A stretch of DNA of 64,000 bases from Caballeronia jiangsuensis (GTDB lineage: Bacteria; Pseudomonadota; Gammaproteobacteria; Burkholderiales; Burkholderiaceae), in assembly GCA_000648925.1 (NCBI GenBank), contig JFHF01000024.1, positions 1 through 64,000 of the forward strand. Direction: 5' to 3'. Shown here in pieces: positions 52,602 through 62,248 of the stretch. Numbering within the stretch: position 1 is the first letter of the stretch; every line of letters starts with the position of its first letter. Under the pieces are notes generated by a model, which saw only the letters and a program-made list of their open reading frames with translations, was not told the origin of the DNA and searched no databases. A program made the position numbers and the translations under genes.

Positions 52602-53363
52602 ATGCCGATCGCCTATCTCCGGGGCCTGACGTCCCCCAGCCGCACCGATTCCGCCAACCGGCGCCTGGGCTGCGCGCTCGCCTTCGTAGCGGGCGCGGCG
52701 AATGCCGGCGGTTTTCTTGCGGTCGGGCAATACACGTCGCATATGTCGGGGCTCGTGTCTTCCATCGCCGATAACCTCGTGCTCGGCCAGGTCGCGTTCG
52801 TCTTTTCCGCGATCGGCGCGGTCGGCGCATTTCTGAGCGGCGCCGCGACCTCGGCGGTGCTCATCAACTGGGGACGGCAGCGGCGCGCGCACAGCGTGTT
52901 CGCCACGCCGCTGTTGCTCGAAGCGGCGCTCCTGCTCGTGTTCGGCATGCTCGGCGCGAATCTGGAGACGCATCGCGTGTGGGACGTGCCGCTGACGGTC
53001 GCGCTGCTGTGCTTCGTGATGGGCCTGCAGAACGCGATGATCACGAAAATCTCGAAGGCCGAAATCCGCACGACGCACGTGACCGGTCTCGTCACCGACA
53101 TCGGTATCGAGATCGGCAAGAGTCTGTACTGGAATCGCGGCATCGCGCGCGACGATGCCGGTTATGTGCGCGCGAATCACGGCCGGCTCGTGCTGCTGAG
53201 CTCGCTCTTCGCGATGTTCATTCTCGGCGGCTTCGCGGGCGCGATCGGCTTCGCGCATCTCGGTTTCGCCACGACCGTGCCGCTCGCCGCGTTGCTCTTG
53301 CTGTTCTCGTCCGTGCCGCTCGCCGACGATCTGGCCGCGGGCAGGCGTCGCGCGCGGCGTTAA
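52602..53363 (+). CDS. YoaK/DUF1275-family membrane protein
   Basis: A 253-residue protein with about six membrane helices: LGCALAFVAGAANAGGFLAV with the family motif, then GQYTSHMSGLVSSIADNLVL, and later FVMGLQNAMITKISKAEIRT plus THVTGLVTDIGIEIGK. These (A-G-x-x-N-x-x-G-F and Y-x-S-H-x-S/T-G, then Q-N-A) are the DUF1275 signature. Function unknown; some relatives are linked to transport. Start chosen at ATG 52602; no strong ribosome site seen. Confidence 0.88.
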   Translation: MPIAYLRGLTSPSRTDSANRRLGCALAFVAGAANAGGFLAVGQYTSHMSGLVSSIADNLVLGQVAFVFSAIGAVGAFLSGAATSAVLINWGRQRRAHSVFATPLLLEAALLLVFGMLGANLETHRVWDVPLTVALLCFVMGLQNAMITKISKAEIRTTHVTGLVTDIGIEIGKSLYWNRGIARDDAGYVRANHGRLVLLSSLFAMFILGGFAGAIGFAHLGFATTVPLAALLLLFSSVPLADDLAAGRRRARR

Positions 53364-53370
53364 AGCGCCG

Positions 53371-54252
53371 TCACGGCGCTTCTTCAGCCTGCGCGACGAT
53401 CCAGTCGCGAAAGAGCCGCATGCCGTGCGAAAGCCGCCGCGACTTGAGCCATGTGAGCCAGTAGCCGCCGGTCTTCACTTCGATATCGAACGGCTGCACG
53501 AGCAGTCCCGCCTGCAACTCGCGCACGAACATGCGCGGCGGCGCGAGCGCGACGCCCGCGCCTTGCACCGCGGCTTCCACCATCAGACGCGACGAATCGA
53601 AGACGGGGCCGTTCATCGTCCATGCATCGAGACCGGCGGCGTCGAACCAGTTGGTCCAGTCGTCGGCGCGATAGGAACGCAACAGCACTTCGTTCGCGAG
53701 ATCGGATGGCTTGCCAAGGCGCCGCGCGATATCGGGCGCGCACAGCACGGCGAGCGGCGCATCGAGCAGCAGCGCGTTGTGCGTCGCGGGCCAGATGCCC
53801 GCCCCGAAGCGGATCGCGAAGTCGAGTCCTTCCGACGCCGGATCGACGAGATTGTTATGCGTGAGCAACCGCAACTCGACGAACGGATGCGTCTCGCGGA
53901 ACGCCTTGAGCCGCGGCATCAGCCAGCCGACCGCGAACGTCCCGACGACGCCCACCGTCAGCACTTCATGAAAGTGCCCGCCTTCGAATTGCTTGAGCAC
54001 GGCTTCGATGCGGCCGAACGCATCGCTCAGGACGGGCAGGAGCGCGCGGCCTTCGTCGGTGACGTTCAGGCCGCGCGGCAGGCGTCTGAAGAGCGGCGTG
54101 CCGAGCCGTTCCTCGAGCGCACGCACTTGCTGGCTGACGGCTGCCTGCGTCACGTTCAGTTCCTGCGCGGCACGTGTGAAGCTCAGATGCCGCGCCGATG
54201 CTTCGAACGCGCGCAGCGCATTCAGGGGGAGATGTGGGCGCATGGTTCGCAT
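53371..54252 (-). CDS. ampR: LysR-type regulator of the beta-lactamase, AmpR-like
   Basis: A 293-residue LysR regulator. Helix-turn-helix: LPLNALRAFEASARHLSFTR, then AAQELNVTQAAVSQQVRALE and LGTPLFRRLPRGLNVTDEG, which is the GcvA/AmpR pattern. The rest is the effector domain. It is divergent from an ampC-type gene with a T-N11-A palindrome between them, the classic ampR-ampC layout, where AmpR senses muropeptides made during beta-lactam stress. Start ATG 54252; an inner Met three codons on is possible. Confidence 0.87.
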   Translation of the reverse strand: MRTMRPHLPLNALRAFEASARHLSFTRAAQELNVTQAAVSQQVRALEERLGTPLFRRLPRGLNVTDEGRALLPVLSDAFGRIEAVLKQFEGGHFHEVLTVGVVGTFAVGWLMPRLKAFRETHPFVELRLLTHNNLVDPASEGLDFAIRFGAGIWPATHNALLLDAPLAVLCAPDIARRLGKPSDLANEVLLRSYRADDWTNWFDAAGLDAWTMNGPVFDSSRLMVEAAVQGAGVALAPPRMFVRELQAGLLVQPFDIEVKTGGYWLTWLKSRRLSHGMRLFRDWIVAQAEEAP

Positions 54253-54255
54253 AAG

Positions 54256-54278
54256 ATTTTCTATTGCGTGCGGAAAAT
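54256..54278. promoter_or_regulatory. AmpR-type operator (T-N11-A)
   Basis: ATTTTC, an 11-base spacer, then GAAAAT: a perfect 6-bp inverted repeat with LysR spacing. It starts three bases before the ampR ATG and lies about 80 bases before ampC. Confidence 0.75.
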
Positions 54279-54360
54279 TATCCTCGATTGTCGAAGCGCG
54301 AAAAAGAGCGGATATTTCGCTTCGTTCCAGACAAGCAAACCAGAACGAAGGATCAAGACA

Positions 54361-55530
54361 ATGAAGTTTCGTGCGCTGAGTCTTTTGGCGACAGCCATTT
54401 TTTCTTTCGGCGCGATGTCAGGCGCCGCGTTCGCAGCCGATAGCGACACCGCGAAGATCAGGCAGACGGTCGATGAAACGATCAGGCCGCTGATGGCGCT
54501 CAATGGCATCGCGGGCATGGCCGTGGGCGTCGTGGTGGACGGCAGGCCGTATGTGTTCGATTACGGCGTGGCGTCGAAGGCGACGAAGCAGCCCGTCACG
54601 CGCGATACGCTCTTCGAGCTCGGCTCGGTCAGCAAGACGTTCACCGCGACGCTCGCGTCCTACGCGCAGATCGAAGGCGATCTTTCGCTGAACGATCCGG
54701 TGAGCAAGCATCTGCCGTCGCTCGATGGCACGGCGTTCGGCAAGGTGACGCTGTTGAATCTCGGCACGCATACGCCGGGCGGTCTGCCGCTGCAAGTGCC
54801 CGACGAGGTTCACGACAATGCTCAACTGATGCAGTACTTCAGGACGTGGCGTCCGGCTCAGCCGCCCGGCACGATCCGCACGTATGCGAATCCGGGCATC
54901 GGCACGCTCGGGCTCATCACGGCGAAGAGCATGAACGCGGACTTCGACACGCTGATGCAAACGCGCCTCTTTCCCGCGCTTGGGCTGACGCACAGTTATA
55001 TCGACGTGCCCGCTTCGAAGCAGCGCGACTATGCGCAAGGCTATGCGAAAGACGACGCGCCGATCCGCATGAAAGGCGGCGTGCTGTCTTCCGAGGCCTA
55101 CGGCGTGAGATCGACGGCTTCGGACATGACGCGTTTCCTCCAGATCAACATGAACATGGTCCACATCGATCCGACGTACCAGCGCGCCGTCGATGCGACG
55201 CACACCGGTTATTTCCAGGCCGGTCCGATGACGCAGGATCTTATCTGGGAGCAGTATCCGTATCCGGTCGCATTGCAGTCTCTGCTCGACGGAAACGCAG
55301 CGGCGATGATCATGAACGCGACGCCCGTCACGCGCATCGATCCGGCGCAAGCCCCGCGCGATGACGTGTGGATCAACAAGACAGGCTCGACCAACGGCTT
55401 CGGCACCTACATCGCGTTCGTGCCGAAAGAGCGCGTGGGCATCGTGATGCTGGCGAATCGCAACATCCCGAACGAAGAGCGCGTGAAGGCCGCTTACGCG
55501 ATCATCACGTCGCTCGTCAATGGCCGATAG
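54361..55530 (+). CDS. ampC: Class C beta-lactamase
   Basis: A 389-residue periplasmic serine enzyme that hydrolyses beta-lactams. Signal peptide MKFRALSLLATAIFSFGAMS, cut after AFA. Catalytic motifs: GSVSK with Ser89 and Lys92, Y-A-N at 175-177, and K-T-G at 340-342, all with class C spacing. LFELGSVSKTFTATLASYAQ and HTPGGLPLQ support AmpC over a general esterase. ATG 54361 follows gaagg. Probably induced through the divergent ampR. Confidence 0.93.
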   Translation: MKFRALSLLATAIFSFGAMSGAAFAADSDTAKIRQTVDETIRPLMALNGIAGMAVGVVVDGRPYVFDYGVASKATKQPVTRDTLFELGSVSKTFTATLASYAQIEGDLSLNDPVSKHLPSLDGTAFGKVTLLNLGTHTPGGLPLQVPDEVHDNAQLMQYFRTWRPAQPPGTIRTYANPGIGTLGLITAKSMNADFDTLMQTRLFPALGLTHSYIDVPASKQRDYAQGYAKDDAPIRMKGGVLSSEAYGVRSTASDMTRFLQINMNMVHIDPTYQRAVDATHTGYFQAGPMTQDLIWEQYPYPVALQSLLDGNAAAMIMNATPVTRIDPAQAPRDDVWINKTGSTNGFGTYIAFVPKERVGIVMLANRNIPNEERVKAAYAIITSLVNGR

Positions 55531-55810
55531 CCGATAGCCATGCGCTGATTCGTCCATGCAGTAAAACGTGCGGCGTATCTCCAGCGATCAGGCAATGTGC
55601 GACCGCACATCGAAATAGCCCGCAACACATGCATCCGGCTTTTTCGTCGCGCCGTATGTAGCTTTGGACGCCGCACCCTCATGCCTTCAAACAGGTCTTT
55701 CGATCCGGCCTCCGCTTGCATATCGCCAGCGTGAGCGCATCGTCGGACGGCATCTTTGGCCTTTCGCCCGCGCCTTGTTCGATTCATCCGAAAGTTATGG
55801 GAGAAAGGTC

Positions 55811-56779
55811 ATGCCGAATGCGAAGCTTCTTATCGACACTCTGGATCGCCGCGTCGAGCGGCGCGAGCATCGCCGTCAATTTTTCAGGAACGCGGGAGGG
55901 CTAGGGTTGGGACTGGTCGGTGGCACGTTGATCAGCGCGTGCGGCGGCGGCTCGGGCAATAACGCGAACGCGAGTCCCACCGCGCCCACCGACGCCGAGA
56001 TACTCAACTTCGCGCTCAATCTCGAATACCTGGAATCGCAGTTCTATTCGTTCGCGACGACGGGGGCGGGCTTGCCCGCGAGCATGACGGCCGGCGTCGG
56101 GACCGCGGGAACGGTCATCGGCGGACAGCAAGTGCCGTTTCAGGACCCGGTCGTGAAAGCCTATGCGAACGAGATCGCGAAGGACGAACTCGAACACGTG
56201 ACGTTCCTGCGTACTGCCCTCGGCGGCTCGGCGGTCGCGCAGCCTGCGATCGATGTCGGCGGGACCGATCCGAACGGTGCGTTCTCGATGGCCGCGCGCG
56301 CGGCGGGTCTGGTCGGCGCGGGCGTCGCGTTCAATCCTTATCAGAACGACAACAACTTTCTGCTCGGCGCGTTCATCTTCGAGGACGTCGGCGTGACCGC
56401 GTACAAGGGCGCTGCGCCGCTCATCAGCAACAAGACCTATCTCGAAGCGGCCGCCGGCATTCTGGCCGCCGAGGCTTATCACGCGGGTCTCGTGCGCACC
56501 GTGCTCTATGCAAAAGGGATCGAGATGGCCGGCCTTGTCGCGGGCGCCAATGCGATATCGAAAGCGCGCGGCAGTCTCGATCATGTCGGCACCGACGATC
56601 AGGGCATCACCGGCGCGACGCCGGGCACGTCCAATATCGTGCCGCTCGACGACAACGGCCTCGCGTTCAGCCGCAATTACGCCAACGTGCTCAATATCGT
56701 GTATCTGACGAGCACGTCGGCGACCAAGGGCGGCTTCTTCCCGAATGGCGTCAACGGCACGTTGCAGATGAGCGCGTAG
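55811..56779 (+). CDS. Exported ferritin-like domain protein
   Basis: A 322-residue protein. The N-terminus REHRRQFFRNAGGLGLGLVG then GTLISACGGGSG is a long Tat-like signal (R-R-x-F-F) with a possible lipobox. The main part is a Ferritin_2-type four-helix bundle: EILNFALNLEYLESQFYSFA, NEIAKDELEHVTFLRTALGG, LGAFIFEDVGVTAYKGAAPL, AGILAAEAYHAGLVRTVLYA, each with Glu/His pairs that may bind a di-iron centre. Relatives occur in desiccation- and stress-related settings. ATG 55811 after gagaaagg. Confidence 0.87.
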   Translation: MPNAKLLIDTLDRRVERREHRRQFFRNAGGLGLGLVGGTLISACGGGSGNNANASPTAPTDAEILNFALNLEYLESQFYSFATTGAGLPASMTAGVGTAGTVIGGQQVPFQDPVVKAYANEIAKDELEHVTFLRTALGGSAVAQPAIDVGGTDPNGAFSMAARAAGLVGAGVAFNPYQNDNNFLLGAFIFEDVGVTAYKGAAPLISNKTYLEAAAGILAAEAYHAGLVRTVLYAKGIEMAGLVAGANAISKARGSLDHVGTDDQGITGATPGTSNIVPLDDNGLAFSRNYANVLNIVYLTSTSATKGGFFPNGVNGTLQMSA

Positions 56780-56869
56780 CGCGAAGGAGCGGGGCATGTC
56801 CCCGCTGATGCATCGTGACTCGCAACGGCTCGTGACATACTTCGCCATTGGCCTTTGCACGTCACGCGA

Positions 56870-57763
56870 ATGCGGATCGATCCCTACAGTCTCGAACTCT
56901 TCATCTCGGTCGTCGAGGAAGGATCGATCGCGCGCGCGGCGAGCCGCAGTCACATCGCACCGTCGGCATTGAGCAGGCGCATCGCGGATCTCGAAGCGGC
57001 CATCGGCGTCGCGCTCCTGATCCGCTCGCCTGCGGGCGTGCAACTGACCGAGGCGGGGCAGCATGCCTATGCGAGCGCGCGTTCCATTCACGGCCAACTC
57101 GAAGGCATGGCGCGCGAAGTGCGATCGATGAGCGGCCAGATCGCGGGCGTCGTGCGCCTGCATGCGAACGCATCGGCGATCGTGGGCTTTTTGCCCGAGC
57201 GATTGACGCTCTTCAAGACGCGCTATCCGCTCGTCGAGATCGCGTTGACGGAACAGATCAGCGACGAAGTGATTCGCGCGTGTCTCGACGATCGCGCGGA
57301 TGTCGGCATATCGGCGAGCACGAAGACGCATGCGGGCCTCGACACGTGGCACTTCGCCGACGATCCGCTGATGGTCGTCCTGCCGCCCGCTCACGAACTC
57401 GCGCAAGCGCAGCGCCTGAGCTTCGCCGAAGTGGCGCGCTTTCCGCTCGTCGCGTTGCAGGCGGGCGGATCGCTCGATCAGACGTTGAAGGAACACGCCG
57501 ATGCCGCGCGCGTGCCGCTCAACGTGACCGTCACCGTCAACAGCTTCGACGCGCAATGCCGCATGGTCGAGGCGGGTCTCGGCATCGGCATCGTGCCGAC
57601 GAGCGCGGCCTCCGCCTTCGCGGGTTCGCGCAACTTCGTGCGCGTGCCGCTTGCCGAAAGCTGGGGAAGCGGCCGCTGCCTGCATGTGCATGCGCCGCGC
57701 AAGTCCACACGCCTGAAGGCCGTGCAGGCGCTCATCGATACGCTCGTCGAGTTCGAGGGTTAA
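56870..57763 (+). CDS. LysR-family transcription regulator
   Basis: A 297-residue regulator. Helix-turn-helix: PYSLELFISVVEEGSIARAA then SRSHIAPSALSRRIADLEAA, followed by IGVALLIRSPAGVQLTEAG. The effector domain contains GIVRL-like VVRLHANASAIVGFLPERLT. Start ATG 56870; a TTG five codons upstream is less likely. It lies 93 bases before the hydro-lyase gene on the same strand and probably controls it; a shared transcript is possible. Confidence 0.9.
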   Translation: MRIDPYSLELFISVVEEGSIARAASRSHIAPSALSRRIADLEAAIGVALLIRSPAGVQLTEAGQHAYASARSIHGQLEGMAREVRSMSGQIAGVVRLHANASAIVGFLPERLTLFKTRYPLVEIALTEQISDEVIRACLDDRADVGISASTKTHAGLDTWHFADDPLMVVLPPAHELAQAQRLSFAEVARFPLVALQAGGSLDQTLKEHADAARVPLNVTVTVNSFDAQCRMVEAGLGIGIVPTSAASAFAGSRNFVRVPLAESWGSGRCLHVHAPRKSTRLKAVQALIDTLVEFEG

Positions 57764-57856
57764 CATGGACATCGCATCTCGCGATGCCCCCTGTGCCGAA
57801 CCAACACTTCGCAAACGCCCATGAGTGCGTCTAGATTGGCATCGGAGGAGAATGCG

Positions 57857-59818
57857 ATGGCCAATCTGAAAGTGAGCGGGCGAATTCTGTTTCTTTGCGC
57901 GGACCCGGCGAAGATCGACCGGCAACTCGCGGGCGAAGACCTGACGCCCGATGAAGCAGACGCGCTGCGCGACGACGTTTCCACCGACGAGATCACGCCC
58001 ATCAGCGTGCTGACGCGTTTCGACGAGCGTCTCGGCCAGTGTCCCTACGTCGGTTTTCATGCGGGCGGGCGCAATCCTGTCGGCATCGATGGCGTGCGGG
58101 CGGGCGGCTTTCAGGTGACCGTGGCGGGCACGCGCTACGGCAAGGGTTCATCGCGCGAACATAGCCCGCTCGCGGAATATCACGCGGGCATTCGGCTCGT
58201 GATCGCGCGCAGCTTCGAGCGGATTTACCGGCAGAACGCGGACAATCTCGGGCTTTTCACATCGACGGATTTTGGTTTGATCGAGCGCATCCGGCGCGGC
58301 GAGGCGATCGATATCGATGAACTCGTCGCGGATCGCGATCCGCTGGCAGCGGCGATCCTGAAGAGCGGCGGCCTGCTGCGCTATGGAAAGCTGCACATGC
58401 AGCGAGTGAGCATCGGCGAATCATCGAACGATGACATGCCGCGCACGCTCGTCGAAAAGATCCTCGCGCGCCATGCCTTGACGACCGATGTGACGAACGC
58501 GTCGCTGGAACCGGGCAACGGCATCTTCGTGCGCGCCGACTGGCGTTTCATCCACGAGTACTACACCGGCATGGCCGCGCACATGCTGCACGCGACCTTC
58601 GGACGTCCGCTCGCGCTGCACGACTCGCAAACGATGCTCGCGTTCGAAGATCATCTTTCGTATTCGCATCGCAGCGAGCTGCATGTGCGTAACGGCCTGC
58701 TGCCGAACGTGCGCGAGTTGTCCGACGCGCATCGCGCTTTCGCGCATGACTACGATGTGCGCAATCACGGCTATCTGAATGAAGCGAACAGCGCTGTCGA
58801 CGAAGGCTCGGAAGGCATCTCGCACGCGATGATGGCCGAGCGCTACGCGTTGCCGGGACACGTCGTCGTCGGAACGGATTCGCATACGCCGCATAGCGGC
58901 GCGCTGGGCTGCGTCGCGTTCGGCGTCGGCACGACGGACATGGCGAACGCGTTCGTCACCGGCGCGGTGCGCATGACCGTGCCGCAATCGTTGCGTATCG
59001 AACTGCATGGTCCGATTCCGCCGGGCGTGACGGCGAAGGACATCGTGCTTCATCTGCTCGCGGACGCGCGCATTCGCGCGGGCGCGGGCGTCGGCAAGGT
59101 GTTCGAGTTCGCGGGCACGGCCATCGCGAGCCTGTCCACCGACGAGCGCACGACGCTCACCAACATGACCGCCGAACTCGGCGGCTTCACGGGCATCGTC
59201 GCCCCCGACGACGAAACCGTGCGCTTCCTGAAGGAACGTCGCGGCATCGACTTCACGATCGAGCCTTGGATGAAGAGCGATGAAGGCGCGCGCTACGCCG
59301 ATGTCATCGCGATCGATTGCGCGCGTCTCTCGCCGATGCTCGCCGCGCCCGGCGATCCGGGCAACGGCATCGAGCTTGCGGCGCTCGATGATCGGCCATG
59401 CGTCGATATCGCTTACGGCGGATCATGCACGGCGGGCAAGCGCGAGGACTTCGATCACTATCACGACGTGCTTTCGTGGGCGGCAAAGCGCGGCCTGCGC
59501 GTGCCCGACAACGTGAAGCTCTATTTGCAGTTCGGCACGCAGGACGTGCGAGACTATTGCGTCGCGCAAGGCTATGTCGATGCATTCGAGCGCGTCGGCG
59601 CGATTCTGCTTCAGCCGTCGTGCGGCGCGTGCGCGAACTGCGGGCCGGGTTCATCGACACAGGCGGAGCAGGTCACCATCAGCGCGATCAATCGAAATTT
59701 TCCGGGCCGGTCGGGTCCGGGGAAAGTGTGGCTCGCCAGCCCGCCGACGGTCGCGGCGAGCGCGTTGCTCGGCCGCATCGCATCGTTCGCGGAGTTGCAG
59801 CGGCGCTTCACGAAGTAA
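57857..59818 (+). CDS. Aconitase-superfamily hydro-lyase with permuted domains
   Basis: A 653-residue enzyme joining small and large aconitase-type subunits in reversed order. Residues about 1-165 are the swivel (LeuD-like) domain (GTRYGKGSSREHSPLAEYHA, VIARSFERIYRQNADNLGLF). Residues about 195-650 are the LeuC-like 4Fe-4S part: VVGTDSHTPHSGALGCVAFG, AYGGSCTAGKREDFDHYHDV, and PSCGACANCGPGSSTQAEQV with the cluster cysteines. Usual bacterial aconitases have the swivel at the C-terminus. The substrate is likely a di- or tricarboxylate; the next gene is a transporter. ATG 57857 has ggaggag upstream. Confidence 0.9.
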   Translation: MANLKVSGRILFLCADPAKIDRQLAGEDLTPDEADALRDDVSTDEITPISVLTRFDERLGQCPYVGFHAGGRNPVGIDGVRAGGFQVTVAGTRYGKGSSREHSPLAEYHAGIRLVIARSFERIYRQNADNLGLFTSTDFGLIERIRRGEAIDIDELVADRDPLAAAILKSGGLLRYGKLHMQRVSIGESSNDDMPRTLVEKILARHALTTDVTNASLEPGNGIFVRADWRFIHEYYTGMAAHMLHATFGRPLALHDSQTMLAFEDHLSYSHRSELHVRNGLLPNVRELSDAHRAFAHDYDVRNHGYLNEANSAVDEGSEGISHAMMAERYALPGHVVVGTDSHTPHSGALGCVAFGVGTTDMANAFVTGAVRMTVPQSLRIELHGPIPPGVTAKDIVLHLLADARIRAGAGVGKVFEFAGTAIASLSTDERTTLTNMTAELGGFTGIVAPDDETVRFLKERRGIDFTIEPWMKSDEGARYADVIAIDCARLSPMLAAPGDPGNGIELAALDDRPCVDIAYGGSCTAGKREDFDHYHDVLSWAAKRGLRVPDNVKLYLQFGTQDVRDYCVAQGYVDAFERVGAILLQPSCGACANCGPGSSTQAEQVTISAINRNFPGRSGPGKVWLASPPTVAASALLGRIASFAELQRRFTK

Positions 59819-59870
59819 GCACGATCGAGCCGCCATCGATGCGGCATCAAAATACATACAGGAGACGACA

Positions 59871-61313
59871 ATGGCCATCATGCAGGGCACCTCGGGCCTG
59901 CCCGACGCCGCCGGCCACGCGCTATCGAATGCGCCCGCCATCGCGGACACGGCGGGCATCTCGGCGCGCCTCGACCGGCTTCCCGCGACGCGCGCGATAT
60001 GGAAGCTCATCTTCCTCCTGAGCCTCGGCTTCTTCTTCGAACTCTACGATCTGCTCTTCACGGGTTATATCGCGCCGGGTCTCGTGAAGAGCGGCATCCT
60101 GACCGCGACGACCGCGGGCCTGTTCGGCACGACGGGCGTCGCGAGCTTCATCGCGGCGTTGTTCTGCGGGCTCTTCATCGGCACGATCGCTTGCGGCTTT
60201 CTCGCGGACCGTTATGGACGGCGCGCGATCTTCACGTATTCGCTGCTCTGGTATGTCGCCGCGAATACCGTGATGGCGTTTCAGGACACCGCGCTCTGGC
60301 TCAACTTCTGGCGCTTCGTGTCGGGGCTGGGCATCGGCGTGGAACTGGTGACCATCGGGACTTATCTGTCGGAGCTTTCGCCGAAGCATTTGCGCGGCAG
60401 GGCGTTCGCGGTGTGTCAGGCCGTCGGCTTTTCAGCGGTGCCGGTCGTCGCCTTTCTTTCGTATCTGCTTGTGCCGCGCGCGCCGTTCGGCCTCGACGGC
60501 TGGCGCTGGGTCGCATTGGTCGGCGGCGTGAGCGCGCTCTTCGTGTGGTATTTCCGGCGCAATCTGCCGGAAAGCCCGCGCTGGCTTGCGAGCAAGGGAC
60601 GATTCGACGAAGCCGATGAAGTCCTGCGCCGCCTCGAAGACAAGGTCTCGCTTCAGTACGGCAAGCCATTGCCCGAGCCGGGCCCGTCCGATCCGATCGC
60701 GAAGAAGGCCGGTTTCGCGGACATGTGGAATCCGCCATACCGCAAGCGCACGCTGATGCTGATCGTGTTTCATATCTTCCAGACGGTCGGCTTCTACGGC
60801 TTCGCGAACTGGGTGCCAACCTTGCTCGTCAAGCAGGGCGTGACGGTCACATCGAGCCTGCTCTATACCACCGTGATCGGACTGGCCGCGCCCATCGGAC
60901 CATTGCTCGGTTACTGGATCGCCGATCGTTTCGAGCGCAAGCATGTGATCGTGTTCATGGCGGGCGTGAACATCGTCGCGGGCCTTCTGTTCAGTCAGGC
61001 GTCGGCGGCCGTGATGATCGTGACGCTCGGCGTGCTGCTCACGCTCGCGGGCAACATCATCTCCTTCACCTATCACACGTATCAGCAGGAGCTTTATCCG
61101 ACGGCGATCCGCGCCCGCGCGGTCGGCTTCGTGTATTCGTGGAGCAGGCTGTCGGCGGTGTTCAGTTCGTTCGTGATCGCGTTCGTGCTCAAAGAAGCGG
61201 GCGTGACCGGCGTGTTCGGCTTCATCGCGGGCGCGATGCTGCTCGTGATGCTGTCCATCGGATTGATGGGACCGCGCACGCTCGGACGATCGCTCGAAAG
61301 CATTTCTCACTGA
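59871..61313 (+). CDS. MFS transporter, sugar/organic acid porter type
   Basis: A 480-residue transporter with 12 predicted helices. WKLIFLLSLGFFFELYDLLF is helix 1 with the acidic D; the loop 2-3 motif is GFLADRYGRRAIF; YLSELSPKHLRGRAF follows helix 4-5, and YQQELYPTAIRARAVGF is the second-half copy, both typical of the sugar porter/metabolite:H+ symporter group. It follows the hydro-lyase by 52 bases with aggag before its ATG, so it probably imports the substrate of that enzyme. Confidence 0.93.
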   Translation: MAIMQGTSGLPDAAGHALSNAPAIADTAGISARLDRLPATRAIWKLIFLLSLGFFFELYDLLFTGYIAPGLVKSGILTATTAGLFGTTGVASFIAALFCGLFIGTIACGFLADRYGRRAIFTYSLLWYVAANTVMAFQDTALWLNFWRFVSGLGIGVELVTIGTYLSELSPKHLRGRAFAVCQAVGFSAVPVVAFLSYLLVPRAPFGLDGWRWVALVGGVSALFVWYFRRNLPESPRWLASKGRFDEADEVLRRLEDKVSLQYGKPLPEPGPSDPIAKKAGFADMWNPPYRKRTLMLIVFHIFQTVGFYGFANWVPTLLVKQGVTVTSSLLYTTVIGLAAPIGPLLGYWIADRFERKHVIVFMAGVNIVAGLLFSQASAAVMIVTLGVLLTLAGNIISFTYHTYQQELYPTAIRARAVGFVYSWSRLSAVFSSFVIAFVLKEAGVTGVFGFIAGAMLLVMLSIGLMGPRTLGRSLESISH

Positions 61314-61342
61314 GCGCGCATCGCGCGTGCGTCAAGGTTGCA

Positions 61343-62248
61343 TCAAGCGCCGCACGCGTGAATCAGGAACTGCTGCACGGCGGTCGAAGGGGCGCTCAAG
61401 GTCGCGCCCTTGCGCCAGATCATGCCCGCTTCCATGTGAGGAATGGCGTCGTTCACGGGCCGCGCCTCGATGCGCTTGCCTTCGAGCGACCACGGCCGAA
61501 ACACCATGTCCGACAGCACCGTGACGCCGAAGCCGTGCGCCACTAGTCCGCGCAGCGCCTCCATCGAACTCGTGCGAAACGCGATGTTCGGTTCGAGGCG
61601 CTTCTTGTGCCAGTAGCGCATCGTCGATTGCTCGCCTTCATCGACGGTGATGAGAATGTAAGGATGCGCGGCGATATCCTTCAGCGATACCGCCTGCTGC
61701 TGCGCGAGCGGATGCGAGGGCGCGACCCACAACTGCCGGCGCGAGCGCATCAGCACCTGAGTGTCGAAGCGATTCGGCCGCTGCAGATTCGATAGCAGCA
61801 CGACGCCGATATCGACATCGCCATTCGCCACCGCTTCTTCGATCTGCGGCCGCTCCATGTCGCGCAGATCGAAATCGATGAACGGATACGTCGCACGAAA
61901 GCGCGCGAGCAACTCCGGCAAAAAATACCCGAGCACCGTATACGACGCCGCAATGCGCGCGACGCCGCGCATGTCGGGCGCGCGAAACGGCGGCATGTGC
62001 ATCGCGTCGCGAGCGGCTTCGAGCACGCGGCGCGCGTGGTTATGGAAGTCCTGGCCATCGGGCGTCAGCGCCACGCCTTGCGGCATGCGCTCGAACAGCT
62101 TCGTGCCGAGCGCGCTTTCCAGCGCCAGCACCGCGTTGGTGATCGCCGATTGCGATACGTGCTCGTTGGCCGCCGCCATCGAGAACTGGCCGGTTTGCGC
62201 GGCGGCCACGAAATAGCGCAATTGCCGGAGCGTGAGATCGAAGGCCAT
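61343..62248 (-). CDS. LysR-family transcription regulator, divergent from the indolepyruvate oxidoreductase
   Basis: A 301-residue regulator. Helix-turn-helix: LTLRQLRYFVAAAQTGQFSM then AAANEHVSQSAITNAVLALE, followed by LGTKLFERMPQGVALTPDG. The effector domain begins MRGVARIAASYTVLGYFLPE. It is convergent with the MFS gene and divergent from the ferredoxin oxidoreductase gene 104 bases away, so it may control either; the divergent place is the stronger clue. Start ATG 62248. Confidence 0.92.
   Translation of the reverse strand: MAFDLTLRQLRYFVAAAQTGQFSMAAANEHVSQSAITNAVLALESALGTKLFERMPQGVALTPDGQDFHNHARRVLEAARDAMHMPPFRAPDMRGVARIAASYTVLGYFLPELLARFRATYPFIDFDLRDMERPQIEEAVANGDVDIGVVLLSNLQRPNRFDTQVLMRSRRQLWVAPSHPLAQQQAVSLKDIAAHPYILITVDEGEQSTMRYWHKKRLEPNIAFRTSSMEALRGLVAHGFGVTVLSDMVFRPWSLEGKRIEARPVNDAIPHMEAGMIWRKGATLSAPSTAVQQFLIHACGA

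Noticed and set aside
53425..54360. Upstream extension of the ampC frame across the LysR gene
   Set aside because: The signal peptide and ribosome site place the true ampC start at 54361; the extension is a shadow of the regulator gene.
55901..58060. Minus-strand open frame of about 719 codons
   Set aside because: It lies antisense to the ferritin-like, LysR and hydro-lyase genes, whose families are clear. Its translation is Arg/His/Asp-rich noise typical of GC-rich shadows.
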